From CAZAYY01 sp964489525 (GTDB lineage: Bacteria > Chloroflexota > Anaerolineae > Anaerolineales > JABWBV01): a stretch of DNA of 39,384 bases. The stretch spans positions 1 to 39,384 of the forward strand of contig CAZAYY010000033.1 of NCBI GenBank assembly GCA_964489525.1, read 5' to 3'. The notes beneath the pieces were generated by a model. It saw only the letters and a list, made by a program, of their open reading frames with translations. It made no database searches and was not told the DNA's origin. Position numbers and translations under genes: made by a program. Positions 14,856 through 23,231 of this stretch are shown piece after piece (within the stretch, counting starts at the first letter, position 1; the number at the start of each line of letters is the position of its first letter).

Positions 14856-16295
14856 ATGCCAACTTCAAACCCCTACGACGCAATCGTCATAGGCTCCGGC
14901 CCCAACGGCCTTGCAGCCGCCATCCGGTTGGCGCAAGCGGGCAAAGCTGTGCTGGTCATTGAAGGCAAAGACACCATCGGCGGCGGAACCCGCACCCTGG
15001 AATTGACCCTGCCCGGGTTTCAGCACGATATGTGTTCGGCCATCCACCCGTTGGGCCTGGCGTCGCCTTTCCTTTCGAGCCTGCCCTTGGCCGAGCACGG
15101 CCTGGAATGGATCCACCCGGATGCGCCGCTGGCTCATGCCCTTTCTCCCGAACGGGTAGTGCTGGTGGAAAAATCCCTTGAAGAGACAGCCGCCGGGTTG
15201 GGGCGGGATGGGCGGGCTTACCAACGCCTGTATGGCCCCCTGGTGCAGCGCTACCGCGAATTAATGGCCGAGTTTTTAGGGCCATTGCCGCTGCCGCCGC
15301 GCCATCCATTTCTGATGAGTTATTTCGGCATTCAGGCTCTGCTCCCGGCCAGCCTGCTGGCAAAGTTGGCGTTTCGCGAAGCCCCTGCCCGGGCCATTTT
15401 TGCTGGCGAAGCGGGCCATGCCATGCTGCCGCTGCACGCTCCGGCTACCTCGGCTTTTGGCTTGATGCTGGGGCTGCTGGCCCACGCAGTGGGCTGGCCG
15501 ATGGCCAAAGGGGGCTCACAATCTATCGCCAATGCCATGGCGGGCTATCTTCAATCCCTGGGCGGGGAAATTCAAACGGGTTGGATGGTGCAAACCCTGG
15601 GTGAACTCCCGCCGGCCCGGGCGATCCTCTTCGATCTCACTCCACGCCGGGTCGAACGTCTGCTTGGCGCACGCCTCGCGTCTGGCTACCGCCGCCAATT
15701 GGAGCGCTATCGCTATGGGGTTGGGGTTTGCAAGGTAGATTGGGCGCTTTCGGAACCCATTCCCTGGAAAGACCCGGCAGCCGGCCGGGCTGCAACCGTC
15801 CACGTTGGTGGCACGTTGGAAGAGATTGCTCAAGCAGAAGCCCAAACCTGGCAGGGCAAACAACCTGAGCAGCCTTTTGTGCTGCTGGTGCAGCAAAGCC
15901 AGTTCGACTCCAGCCGCTCTCCGGCCGGCCAGCACACCGCCTGGGCCTACTGCCACGTTCCCCACGGCAGCACAGTGGATGTTTCTGCCTCCATCGAAGC
16001 CCAGGTCGAGCGCTTTGCCCCTGGTTTTCGGGAGGTCATCCTGGCTCGCAAAGTCCATACCGCCCTGCAAATGGAAGCCTACAACCCCAACTACATTGGT
16101 GGGGATATCAACGGTGGGGCGCAGGATCTGTGGCAAACCTTTACCCGGCCTGTGCTGCGGCTTAATCCCTATCCCATTCCTGTTCAGGGGACAAACCAAC
16201 GCATGTATTTTTGCTCATCCGCCACCCCCCCAGGGGGCGGTGTGCATGGCATGTGCGGCTTTCACGCCGCCGAACAGGCCCTGGCCAATTTATAG
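14856..16295 (+). CDS. Phytoene-desaturase-like NAD(P)/FAD-dependent oxidoreductase
   Basis: This 479-aa protein has an N-terminal dinucleotide-binding fold YDAIVIGSGPNGLAAAIRLA, an acidic end of strand two (VLVIEGKDTIGGGTRT) and the C-terminal FAD motif near GGGVHGMCGFHAAEQAL. The family includes carotenoid desaturases and isomerases (CrtI/CrtISO) and PYROXD2-like proteins. The region GHAMLPLHAPATSAFGLMLGLLAHAVGWPMAKGG is typical of the PYROXD2-like branch, so a carotenoid role is not certain. It appears to be a single-gene unit with its own leaderless-type promoter, and it converges on the protease gene with 23 bp between stops. No other carotenoid gene is nearby. Confidence 0.9.
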   Translation: MPTSNPYDAIVIGSGPNGLAAAIRLAQAGKAVLVIEGKDTIGGGTRTLELTLPGFQHDMCSAIHPLGLASPFLSSLPLAEHGLEWIHPDAPLAHALSPERVVLVEKSLEETAAGLGRDGRAYQRLYGPLVQRYRELMAEFLGPLPLPPRHPFLMSYFGIQALLPASLLAKLAFREAPARAIFAGEAGHAMLPLHAPATSAFGLMLGLLAHAVGWPMAKGGSQSIANAMAGYLQSLGGEIQTGWMVQTLGELPPARAILFDLTPRRVERLLGARLASGYRRQLERYRYGVGVCKVDWALSEPIPWKDPAAGRAATVHVGGTLEEIAQAEAQTWQGKQPEQPFVLLVQQSQFDSSRSPAGQHTAWAYCHVPHGSTVDVSASIEAQVERFAPGFREVILARKVHTALQMEAYNPNYIGGDINGGAQDLWQTFTRPVLRLNPYPIPVQGTNQRMYFCSSATPPGGGVHGMCGFHAAEQALANL

Positions 16296-16318
16296 CCTCT
16301 TAAATCTACCCCAACCTT

Positions 16319-19300
16319 TTACCTCCCCAACTGCCGGGCCATTTGTTTCAGGGCCTCGGCCTGGTTGACGATGGGTAGGTAAATTTTCCAGCCGGGCGTT
16401 GTGGGCGTCAGCGTGGGGGGTGCTGCCTGGGTGGCGCTGGCGGTGGGGGTGGGCGTTTGCGTGGCTGTCGCTGTGGCCGTTGGCACCGCAGTTTGCGTTG
16501 CGGTGGGTGTGGGGGATTGGGTTGCGGTGGGCGTAGACGTCGGGGATGGCGTTGGGGTGGCTGTGGGGGATGGCGTTGCCGTGCCGGTTTCTGTCGCAGT
16601 TGGTACTTCTGTTGGAGGTGGTGCCGCGGTATTGGTCTCTGTTGGGGAGGGGGTAGACGAAGGCGTCCCCGTGGGGGTTTCAGTCGGTGCCTCGGTATCA
16701 GTCGCCGTCGGGGTGGGTGTGGGGGTCTGTGTTGTTGTTGGCGAGGGGGTCTCCGTATGCGTGGGTGAAGGCGCTGGAGAAGCAGTCTCTGTCGGTGTGG
16801 GGGTATCTGTGGCCGTTGGGGTTGTTGTGGCTGTCTCGGTGGGCGTGGCTGTAGGTGTTGGGGGGGCCGTTGGCTCCGCTTCAATTTCAATGCCCTGTTC
16901 AATGTCCAATGTCAGGGTGTACACCCGGCTGCCGCTGGGGTCTTCCAATGGATATATTTCCAGGATATACGCCGTTTTGTCGTCCGGTAAATCGGGGTCG
17001 AAAGATGCACCAGCCCGCTGCGCCCCGGCGTTGGATTGTGCAAAAGCAGCCGGGGAGAAGTTAAGCGCTAAAGCCTCTGTTCCTTCTGTAATTTGATGGG
17101 CAACCGTGTTTCCCTGGCTGTCCAACACCCGGCCGTACACTTTGCTGCCAATATGCAGGTTGATGCTCACGTTGAAGCCGGGGTTAATAAATGCCGGGTC
17201 GCCGCATTGCGGACAGGTGTAGTCTATGGGGATTTCCAATTGGAAGGGCAGGTCTGGGCCAATAAAGACCATTTCATTGATACTGGCGGAGGGTGCCTCA
17301 ATCATGGCGCGCTCTGCAGGGTCGCAAACGTACCCCAGCCCGTTTTGATCTATGTCCAACTGGTCCGGGTTGGGTATAAGCGGGCAGTTGTCCAGCGGGT
17401 TGCCAAACGGGTCGAAGTCATTGACCCCATCGTTGTCATCGTCAGGGTCGCACGGGTTGCCCAGCCCGTCGCCATCTGCATCGCCGTTGTCAGCGTCAGG
17501 CAAATTGGGGCACAAATCGCAGGCGTCCCCATAATCATCATTGTCAGCGTTTTCCTGGTCGGGGTTTTCGATCCAGGGACAGTTGTCTCCTGGCATCAGG
17601 TATGGGGGCTGCATAATTTCATCGCCATCAATATCTACGTCACATGCATCGCCAAACGCGTCTTTATCCTGGTTGAGCTGGCCGTAATTAAAGGTAAACA
17701 GGCAGTTGTCAATATCATCCATGGCTGTGTCGCCATCTTCATCATCGCACGCATCGCCTACGTTATCCACTTCTGGGTTGAAATTGGTCTGGTTATAATT
17801 TTTGTCCAGTGGGCAGTTATCTTCTGCATTCGGAATGGAATCGTTATCTATATCATCGTCGCAGGCATCGCCCATCCCATCCCCGTCGGTGTCCAGGTTC
17901 GAGGGGTTTTTTACAAATGGGCAGGTGTCAATACTGTCGTGAACGCCATCGCCATCATCATCAAAAGTCTGGCTGTCCAGGGTGCCATCGCAGTCGGTAT
18001 CGCCTGAGGGTTGAATACCCACCGCCGCGTAAGCGTTCAGCACCTGGCAGGCATCGAAGGGCGTGAAGTTATACTTGCCGCTAAGCGACCAGACATAGGC
18101 TTTGTAGTAGGCTATGTTGGCTGCGTCTTTAAAAGTCGAACTGGATCCAAGTCCATTGGTGATCATTTCATAGAATAGCCTGCTTGCTTTTACGGACCCG
18201 ATGGGGTGAACCTGGTAGCCCACATGCGTATCTCCAGCAATCAGCAGGTACGCCATTTTGTTGTGGATGCCGCTGTTGGTGTGTACCCCGCCATGATCGT
18301 AATCTGGATCAAAGACGCTTTTGGTTACATATTCAAACATGTGCTCTGGGTCACCATACTCCCCCGGGTTTTGCAGAGAACGGATTGGCCCGTTTGGTAG
18401 AAATTCCCCAATCAACCAATCGTCGTCAATGCCATCACCATCATCGGGATCTATAAAATAGCCAAAAATATCCGCAAAACTCTCGTTCAACGCGCCAGAT
18501 TGGTCCTGGTAGGTCATGTTTGCATATTCATGGATAAACATGTGCGTAAATTCGTGCGCGACGATATCCTTGGTGGTCCATCCTAACCCAAACGCCATGC
18601 AGGCAGACCCTACTGCTATGGCATTTTGGTAATCAAAATCGAATCCAAAATCGGTGCCGTAGTCGACATAGACAAACATCGTAATAAGACCGCCTTGATC
18701 ATCATACGAATCCTGTCCGAAGCGGTTCATGTAGAAATTGTATACGGTTTGGATATGGTTATATGCCTGGTGACCATCAGAGCCGACAGAATTGGACAGC
18801 GGCCATTCGCCATATTCCGTGTACCACAGTTCGCTGTTCCACATCAGTTCAAAGCACCAGGTGCCATAGCCCTTTAAATCAGCGTCCCGTACCTCTAAAT
18901 TAAATCCATCCAGTTCCGTAGCCGGTTCGAACAGCACTTTGCCGGTTTCCGCATCAATCATCAAGGCCCGCCAGGCGCTGTTGTCCTGGATGTTTACCAA
19001 CCAGGCCAGGTAGGTTTCAGCCTCTGTATCCCTGAACAGGCCCAGGTTCAGGTAGCGCAGTTGGGTATCGCCAATCACCCTGGCGTTTGTGCTGGCCAGT
19101 TCCAACGCAATGGCTTCGGCTCGTTCCCGGCTCAAGCGCGGTAGTGGGCTGCGGCTGATGTGGCTGAGATAATTGCCGCCAAAATACTGCACATGCTGGC
19201 CGGAGATATGTACGCTGGCATAGGCCCCATAAACCGGGATGCCCTGGTGGCGCTGGCGGTAAAAAACCCATTCGCCATCCGGGGAAATCCGCGAGATTTG

Positions 19301-20203
19301 CAGTTCATCTGCAGGCTCTTCGAAGCCGATCAGGCCTTTATAGTTTTCGACAAAATAATTGGCTTTTTGCACCAGGGTGCTGCCGCTGCCTGGTCCCAGC
19401 TCCAGGTCAAAAACTGCCGAACGTAAAACCCCTCGTTGAATTTCCAGGCGCGGCGTTTGGCTGGATTCGCTTTCCAGGCGGGTCATGTCTGCAACCCGGG
19501 CGGTATCGTCTGGGGCGGCGTCACGTACCGGGGTCGGGTTGACGTCTGCGCAGTGGACAATCAGCCGGGGACCGCTCACTCCTTCCGCATTGCTTTCCCG
19601 GCTGTGGAATGTGACTTCCATGTCTTCAACAGCCGGGTGCAGCGCCAGCCCAAATACCCCATCAGGCCGAGACAACCAGGACTGCACCAGTGTGGTCACA
19701 TCCAGGTGTAGAACGCCGCCCGTGTATGCCGCATTTGTACTGCGCCGGTTGAGGTGAACTTCTGGCTGATTATTCCAGGTAACGTTTGCTTCGTTCCAAT
19801 CTTCCAGGATGGTGAAAGCCTGAAAGGTTTCATCGCGCGAAAAACTGTTTCCCGAGATATCCACTTCCAGGAAGACCTGGTGAATGCTGATGTCCGAAGT
19901 CAGTCGCGCGAGAGAAAAGCGCATCAGGGCAATTTCCTGCCACCCGGCGAGGTTGTCGCTGACTTCAAGCAGGGTTTGAGATGCATAATTGGTGTCAGGA
20001 AAGCGCCCGGTAATGCCCGCATCGGCCAGCGCCGGTACAGTGAAGCTGCATGGCTCTTCACTCCGAAGTCCTCCAGTTTGCGCTTCGAGCAGAAGGCCAT
20101 CCTGAAGTTTGGCGCTCGGGTTTGATGTGGTTAGCCATAAGATTGTGCCCAGGCAGGGAAGCCACAATAAAAGGCGTACACTGGCAGAAATGCTCTTTTT
20201 CAT
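16319..20203 (-). CDS. Secreted M4 (thermolysin-type) metalloprotease with DNRLRE, TSP3 and Pro/Thr-rich domains
   Basis: This 1294-aa secreted protein has an N-terminal signal segment (MKKSISASVRLLLWLPCLG). A DNRLRE-like beta domain (about 45-235; FRDTNY-type start GRFPDTNYASQTLLEV, FTILEDWNEANVTWNN) and a propeptide-like region (300-440) follow. The M4 catalytic domain has HEFTH (~549), ALNESFADIFG (~574, Glu zinc ligand) and GVHTNSGIHNKMAYL (~641, transition-state His). About 230 residues of Asp-rich thrombospondin type 3 calcium repeats (740-965) precede a beta domain, a Pro/Thr linker (1110-1268) and the terminal IYLPIVNQ plus a short ARQLGR tail. The start is set at 20203: AGGAGGG lies 7 nt upstream, whereas the longer frame to 20248 has none. 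It probably cleaves extracellular protein while held at the surface. Confidence 0.93.
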   Translation of the reverse strand: MKKSISASVRLLLWLPCLGTILWLTTSNPSAKLQDGLLLEAQTGGLRSEEPCSFTVPALADAGITGRFPDTNYASQTLLEVSDNLAGWQEIALMRFSLARLTSDISIHQVFLEVDISGNSFSRDETFQAFTILEDWNEANVTWNNQPEVHLNRRSTNAAYTGGVLHLDVTTLVQSWLSRPDGVFGLALHPAVEDMEVTFHSRESNAEGVSGPRLIVHCADVNPTPVRDAAPDDTARVADMTRLESESSQTPRLEIQRGVLRSAVFDLELGPGSGSTLVQKANYFVENYKGLIGFEEPADELQISRISPDGEWVFYRQRHQGIPVYGAYASVHISGQHVQYFGGNYLSHISRSPLPRLSRERAEAIALELASTNARVIGDTQLRYLNLGLFRDTEAETYLAWLVNIQDNSAWRALMIDAETGKVLFEPATELDGFNLEVRDADLKGYGTWCFELMWNSELWYTEYGEWPLSNSVGSDGHQAYNHIQTVYNFYMNRFGQDSYDDQGGLITMFVYVDYGTDFGFDFDYQNAIAVGSACMAFGLGWTTKDIVAHEFTHMFIHEYANMTYQDQSGALNESFADIFGYFIDPDDGDGIDDDWLIGEFLPNGPIRSLQNPGEYGDPEHMFEYVTKSVFDPDYDHGGVHTNSGIHNKMAYLLIAGDTHVGYQVHPIGSVKASRLFYEMITNGLGSSSTFKDAANIAYYKAYVWSLSGKYNFTPFDACQVLNAYAAVGIQPSGDTDCDGTLDSQTFDDDGDGVHDSIDTCPFVKNPSNLDTDGDGMGDACDDDIDNDSIPNAEDNCPLDKNYNQTNFNPEVDNVGDACDDEDGDTAMDDIDNCLFTFNYGQLNQDKDAFGDACDVDIDGDEIMQPPYLMPGDNCPWIENPDQENADNDDYGDACDLCPNLPDADNGDADGDGLGNPCDPDDDNDGVNDFDPFGNPLDNCPLIPNPDQLDIDQNGLGYVCDPAERAMIEAPSASINEMVFIGPDLPFQLEIPIDYTCPQCGDPAFINPGFNVSINLHIGSKVYGRVLDSQGNTVAHQITEGTEALALNFSPAAFAQSNAGAQRAGASFDPDLPDDKTAYILEIYPLEDPSGSRVYTLTLDIEQGIEIEAEPTAPPTPTATPTETATTTPTATDTPTPTETASPAPSPTHTETPSPTTTQTPTPTPTATDTEAPTETPTGTPSSTPSPTETNTAAPPPTEVPTATETGTATPSPTATPTPSPTSTPTATQSPTPTATQTAVPTATATATQTPTPTASATQAAPPTLTPTTPGWKIYLPIVNQAEALKQMARQLGR

Positions 20204-20217
20204 AGGTAGCCCTCCTG

Positions 20218-20421
20218 TTACCAATAGGATTTCCTTATTGTACAACACATTTGTGTAATTACAACCCCACAGGTGCCACCAGCAGCCAGGGAGGCCGCCT
20301 GTGCCACACCTGTTTGTGTTTGTTGCACATTAGCCTGAACCGTAATCGCGTTACCCGCTGCAAACGGCCCAAAGGCAGCAACCAAAAATTCACACCACCT
20401 GGTAATAACCTGCATTTTCAT
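20218..20421 (-). CDS. Possible small secreted or precursor peptide (67 aa)
   Basis: The frame opens with ATGAAAATG, preceded by GGAGAG at 7 nt, and ends with TAA 14 bp before the protease ATG. The product has a hydrophobic N-terminal third (CEFLVAAFGPFAAGNAITVQA), a Gln/Thr/Ala-rich middle and a Cys-rich end, AAGGTCGVVITQMCC then TIRKSYW. A GG step before a short Cys/Thr-rich tail recalls double-glycine precursor peptides, but no modification or transport genes are nearby. The protease promoter lies inside the 3' end of this frame, which argues either for overlap or that the frame is chance. Alternatively it is a signal-peptide protein cut after VQA. Its reality is uncertain. Confidence 0.4.
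   Translation of the reverse strand: MKMQVITRWCEFLVAAFGPFAAGNAITVQANVQQTQTGVAQAASLAAGGTCGVVITQMCCTIRKSYW
20237..20264 (-). promoter_or_regulatory. Promoter of the M4 protease gene
   Basis: On the minus strand TTGTAA (20259-20264) is followed after 16 bp by TACAAT (20237-20242). Transcription would begin near 20230, giving a leader of about 27 nt with AGGAGGG before the ATG at 20203. The region is copied in degraded form near 20800-20850. Confidence 0.5.
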
Positions 20422-20689
20422 CGTAATCTCTCCTGGCTGATGATTGGCTTTTCTGGCGAAGCAGCCCGATTGGTTTAACGACCTGTAAAGTACCTGCTCA
20501 CCTTCTGCCTGTCCTCGCCCCAGCCTCAAGGTTGGGGCATAGGCCGGGGGGACTTGCTCATTACCCATTAAATTTTAACCAGGGGTGGTATAGGAATTGG
20601 TATAGGATTTTCAGAATACAAGGTTGGAAGGCTTAACCTTGCTTCAGCAGCCTTTGGGTTTCGATCCCATCCTTTTTCAGCCCGCCCCT

Positions 20690-20850
20690 GCAGGGTGGTG
20701 CTTGGGTTTGATGTGCCCAGGCAAGGGAGCCACAATGAAAGGGTTACCCTGGCAAAAAGCCCTTTTTCATAGGCAACTATCTTGTCACCAATAGGAATTT
20801 ATTATCATATTTTACAGGATGTTTGCATAATTACAACCCCCCAGTTGTAC
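20690..20850 (-). pseudogene. Decayed partial copy of the M4 protease gene start and promoter
   Basis: Stretches such as GGGTTTGATGTG, GTGCCCAGGCA, CTTTTTCATAGG, CACCAATAGGA and ATAATTACAACCCC align in order with 20125-20270 after a shift of about 570 bp. On the minus strand it reads ATG at 20770, MKKGFLPG, then TAA, so the signal peptide frame is dead. The ribosome site and -10 have also drifted. It looks like the remnant of a tandem duplication of the protease gene or of its 5' end. The rest of the gap 20422-20922 shows no gene. Confidence 0.75.
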
Positions 20851-20922
20851 GAAATGTGCGAGCAGCAGATGGGTATGCTGAACTTCTCCCCCGCTAAACG
20901 CCAACACTACACAGCCGATAAT

Positions 20923-23052
20923 CTAGCGCCTTAGCATTTTTTGAAATTGCTGGATACCCGGGCTTTCTTGAAACACCAATGGCAGGAAAACCTGGTATGG
21001 GTAGCCTGGTTCGGATGTGTGCGAAGGGGAAGGCATGCTGGTGGCAGTTTGGGTGGGGGTGCGTGTAGGCGAAGGCGTTGCGGTGGGGGTAGCGGTTTGG
21101 GTGGGTGTATGAGTAGGAGAGGGTGTTGTTGTAGATGTCACAGTCGGCGTCTCGGTGGGCGTTTCGGTATATGTAGCCGTGGCGGTAGGGGTCTCTGTCG
21201 GTGTTGGTGTGGCGGTGGGGGTGGGCGAAGGCGTTACCGAGGGCGTCTCGGTCGGTGTCTCGGTATCGGTTGCCGTGGGGGTATGGGTCTGGGTGGGCGT
21301 TGGGGTGTGGGTGGGCGAAGGTGTCACTGTGGGGGTTTCAGTGGATGTTTGGGTATGGGTGACCGTCGGGGTGGGGGTTTGTGTCTGGGTTGGTGTCGCT
21401 GTGTGAGTGGGCGAAGGTGTCACCGTGGGGGTTTCAGTCGGTGTCTCGGTATCAGTCGCCGTCGGTGTCTCGGTATCAGTCGCCGTCGGGGTATGGGTCT
21501 GGGTCGGCGTTGGTGTCGCTGTGTGAGTGGGCGAAGGCGTCACCGTGGGGGTTTCAGTCGGTGTCTCGGTATCAGTCGCCGTCGGGGTATGGGTCTGTGT
21601 CGGTGTTGGCGTCGCTGTGAGAGTGGGCGAAGGCGTCACCGTAGGCGACTCGGTGGGCGTCTCGGTATCGGTTGCCGTGGGGGTATGGGTCTGGGTGGGC
21701 GTTGGCGTTGCGGTGTGGGTGGGCGAAGGCGTCACCGTGGGTGTCTCAGTATGGGTAGCCGTCGGGGTGGGCGTGGGGGTTTCTGTATAGGTTGGTGTAG
21801 GGCTGGGTGTATTGGATGCCGTTGCTGTGGGGGTCGGCGTCTGGGTGGGGGAGGGGGTCCGTGTTTGGGTTGGCGTGTAGGTGGGTGTGGGCGTGTTCGA
21901 TGGTGTTGGCGTCCGGGTTGGCGTGGGTGTATTGGAGGGTGTCGCGGTTTGGCTGGGGGTCAGGCTGGGGGTGGGGGTAGGGCGGTTTGCCGTCCAGCCC
22001 ATATCTTCAAACATCCCCAGGGTTACCGCCCCCGGATGGTGGATGGCTTCGCCATCGCCCAGGCTGTAGGTCATCAGGGCGTTATCGGTGTTGTTGAAAA
22101 TTTCATCCAGGTGAGAGTAGCTTGAGCCGGAGTTCCAGGAAGATGGGGCATACAGTTTCACCCGCTGGCCCTCGTTGGCGCTGTTGGCGTAGGGGGCGTC
22201 AAAGTAGACATTGTTGCTGGTAAGCTGGTTGCGTAGGGCGACACTGCCATCGGGATAACTGAGCAGCGGCGTCCCGGCCCCGTTTTCGGTGAAGCGGTCA
22301 TAAATGATTGGGTAGCACGGAAAGCCGATGCAGGAAAACCCCCAACTGAACCAGACGTCCATGGCGCCGATAAACCCCAACCCGTGCCCCAGTTCGTGCA
22401 GCACGACGGTGGCAAAGTCAATCTGGCCGGGTCCGGGATTGCCATCCAGGCCATAATACCAGTTGCTGTAATCGCTGTTAAAAACCGAGTCTATATCGGC
22501 TTCGCCCTCATCCAGGTCCGTTCCGCTGATTTTATTGGCAAGCGCAACCGGGTAATACGTTTCCGAGATAGGCGCTCCAGGGAAATCGCTAAAGAACGTC
22601 ATCGGTCCTGCCCCGCCTAACACACCTGGGTCCAGCGAAGTGAATTCGGCGTTTACCTCGATAGGCACACTGGATGTGACCAACCCGCTCCAGATGCTGG
22701 CTGCGTAGGCAAAAGCGGCCTGCGCCTCAGGTGTCCACCCTGTGCCGATGTAGTTGACGTTAATGGTTGCTGTATTGGGTGTGCGCAGCCCGGGTTGAAA
22801 TGGCGCCGGGACGGAAATGGTTTTTGCATCCGGGTCGTAGCGAATCCACACCCAGCCAGGCCGGGCGGCGTAGTCTATTTCGCTTACCTTGACGGCGTCA
22901 GGTGCATCCCCTGGCCCTGTGGCTTTTGCGGCAGGTGGATTGAATACCACCACAGCCAACGCCAGCAGCAAAAGTCCCACCAGAGCGGCTTTTGCTGCCC
23001 GGAGTGAGGGGGTTTGGGTTGTTTTGTGGAGGTGTTGTCGCTCAGAACGCAT
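20923..23052 (-). CDS. Secreted metzincin-like zinc protease with long Pro/Thr-rich stalk
   Basis: This 709-aa protein has a long basic N-region and a membrane-spanning signal segment (AALVGLLLLALAVVVFNPPAAKA, cleaved about residue 44). The catalytic domain carries VVLHELGHGLGFIG near 219. About 90 residues later come SYSHLDE (~314) and the Met-turn ALMTYSL (~325). A distant third His followed by a Met-turn resembles leishmanolysin-type spacing rather than HExxHxxGxxH. DGEAIHHPGAVTLGMFEDMGW ends the domain. Residues ~352-677 are a (P/T)-rich stalk made of 32-aa repeats, followed by YQVFLPLVF and a basic tail KMLRR. The protease probably stands off the cell surface on the stalk. No ribosome site is evident; TATACC lies just before the ATG, so the start could be leaderless. 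Confidence 0.88.
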   Translation of the reverse strand: MRSERQHLHKTTQTPSLRAAKAALVGLLLLALAVVVFNPPAAKATGPGDAPDAVKVSEIDYAARPGWVWIRYDPDAKTISVPAPFQPGLRTPNTATINVNYIGTGWTPEAQAAFAYAASIWSGLVTSSVPIEVNAEFTSLDPGVLGGAGPMTFFSDFPGAPISETYYPVALANKISGTDLDEGEADIDSVFNSDYSNWYYGLDGNPGPGQIDFATVVLHELGHGLGFIGAMDVWFSWGFSCIGFPCYPIIYDRFTENGAGTPLLSYPDGSVALRNQLTSNNVYFDAPYANSANEGQRVKLYAPSSWNSGSSYSHLDEIFNNTDNALMTYSLGDGEAIHHPGAVTLGMFEDMGWTANRPTPTPSLTPSQTATPSNTPTPTRTPTPSNTPTPTYTPTQTRTPSPTQTPTPTATASNTPSPTPTYTETPTPTPTATHTETPTVTPSPTHTATPTPTQTHTPTATDTETPTESPTVTPSPTLTATPTPTQTHTPTATDTETPTETPTVTPSPTHTATPTPTQTHTPTATDTETPTATDTETPTETPTVTPSPTHTATPTQTQTPTPTVTHTQTSTETPTVTPSPTHTPTPTQTHTPTATDTETPTETPSVTPSPTPTATPTPTETPTATATYTETPTETPTVTSTTTPSPTHTPTQTATPTATPSPTRTPTQTATSMPSPSHTSEPGYPYQVFLPLVFQESPGIQQFQKMLRR
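21190..21790 (-). repeat. 96-bp minisatellite encoding 32-aa Pro/Thr repeats
   Basis: Within the stalk of the metzincin-like gene the phrase GAGTGGGCGAAGG recurs at 21405, 21525 and 21621, with GGGTGGGCGAAGG at 21717. Spacings are 120, 96 and 96 bp. The 120-bp unit equals 96 bp plus an internal duplication of 24 bp encoding eight residues (ATDTETPT). Flanking units are more diverged. In-frame period and near-identical copies indicate length change by slippage or unequal recombination. Confidence 0.85.
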
Positions 23053-23184
23053 TTGGTATACTGAAAAATCGGAATTTCGGGTTGGTTGGATCTATGTGTT
23101 TTTTGATTATATCCAAAACATCCCAATACCTGCAGGAATCGCCATAAATAAGCGTTCTTCACACTGCTTTGTGTAAAGCATCCG

Positions 23185-23225
23185 TCTTCGCGCTCTTGGC
23201 GTCCTTCGCGATTCAGCACGTTAAA
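23185..23225 (-). repeat. TTAACG...GAATCGCGAAGG...GCCAAGA element after the EamA gene
   Basis: Read on the minus strand, the element starts just after the transporter stop: TTTAACGTGCTGAATCGCG, then AAGGACGCCAAGAGCGCGAAG. A close relative lies right after the stop of the minus-strand beta-helix gene at 32914-32961. Both therefore occupy a 3' position of a minus-strand gene. Confidence 0.7.
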
Positions 23226-23231
23226 GCATCT

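Noticed and set aside
16401..17096. Plus-strand frame rich in Val/Gly (VGVAVGVG), which looks like a repeat protein
   Set aside because: It is the antisense of the Pro/Thr linker and adjoining part of the M4 protease gene; there is no ribosome site and the minus frame carries clear domains.
20204..20248. Longer N-terminus of the M4 protease (start at 20248)
   Set aside because: It would span the promoter and ribosome site, and the signal peptide starts at MKKSIS with AGGAGGG correctly spaced.
21190..21790. CRISPR-like regular spacing of repeats
   Set aside because: The repeats are contiguous 96-bp coding units without unique spacers, and no cas genes are present.
20941..22125. Plus-strand Gly/Arg/Cys-rich frame of 394 codons
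   Set aside because: It is the shadow of the Pro/Thr minisatellite of the metzincin-like gene; its composition is explained entirely by the opposite strand.
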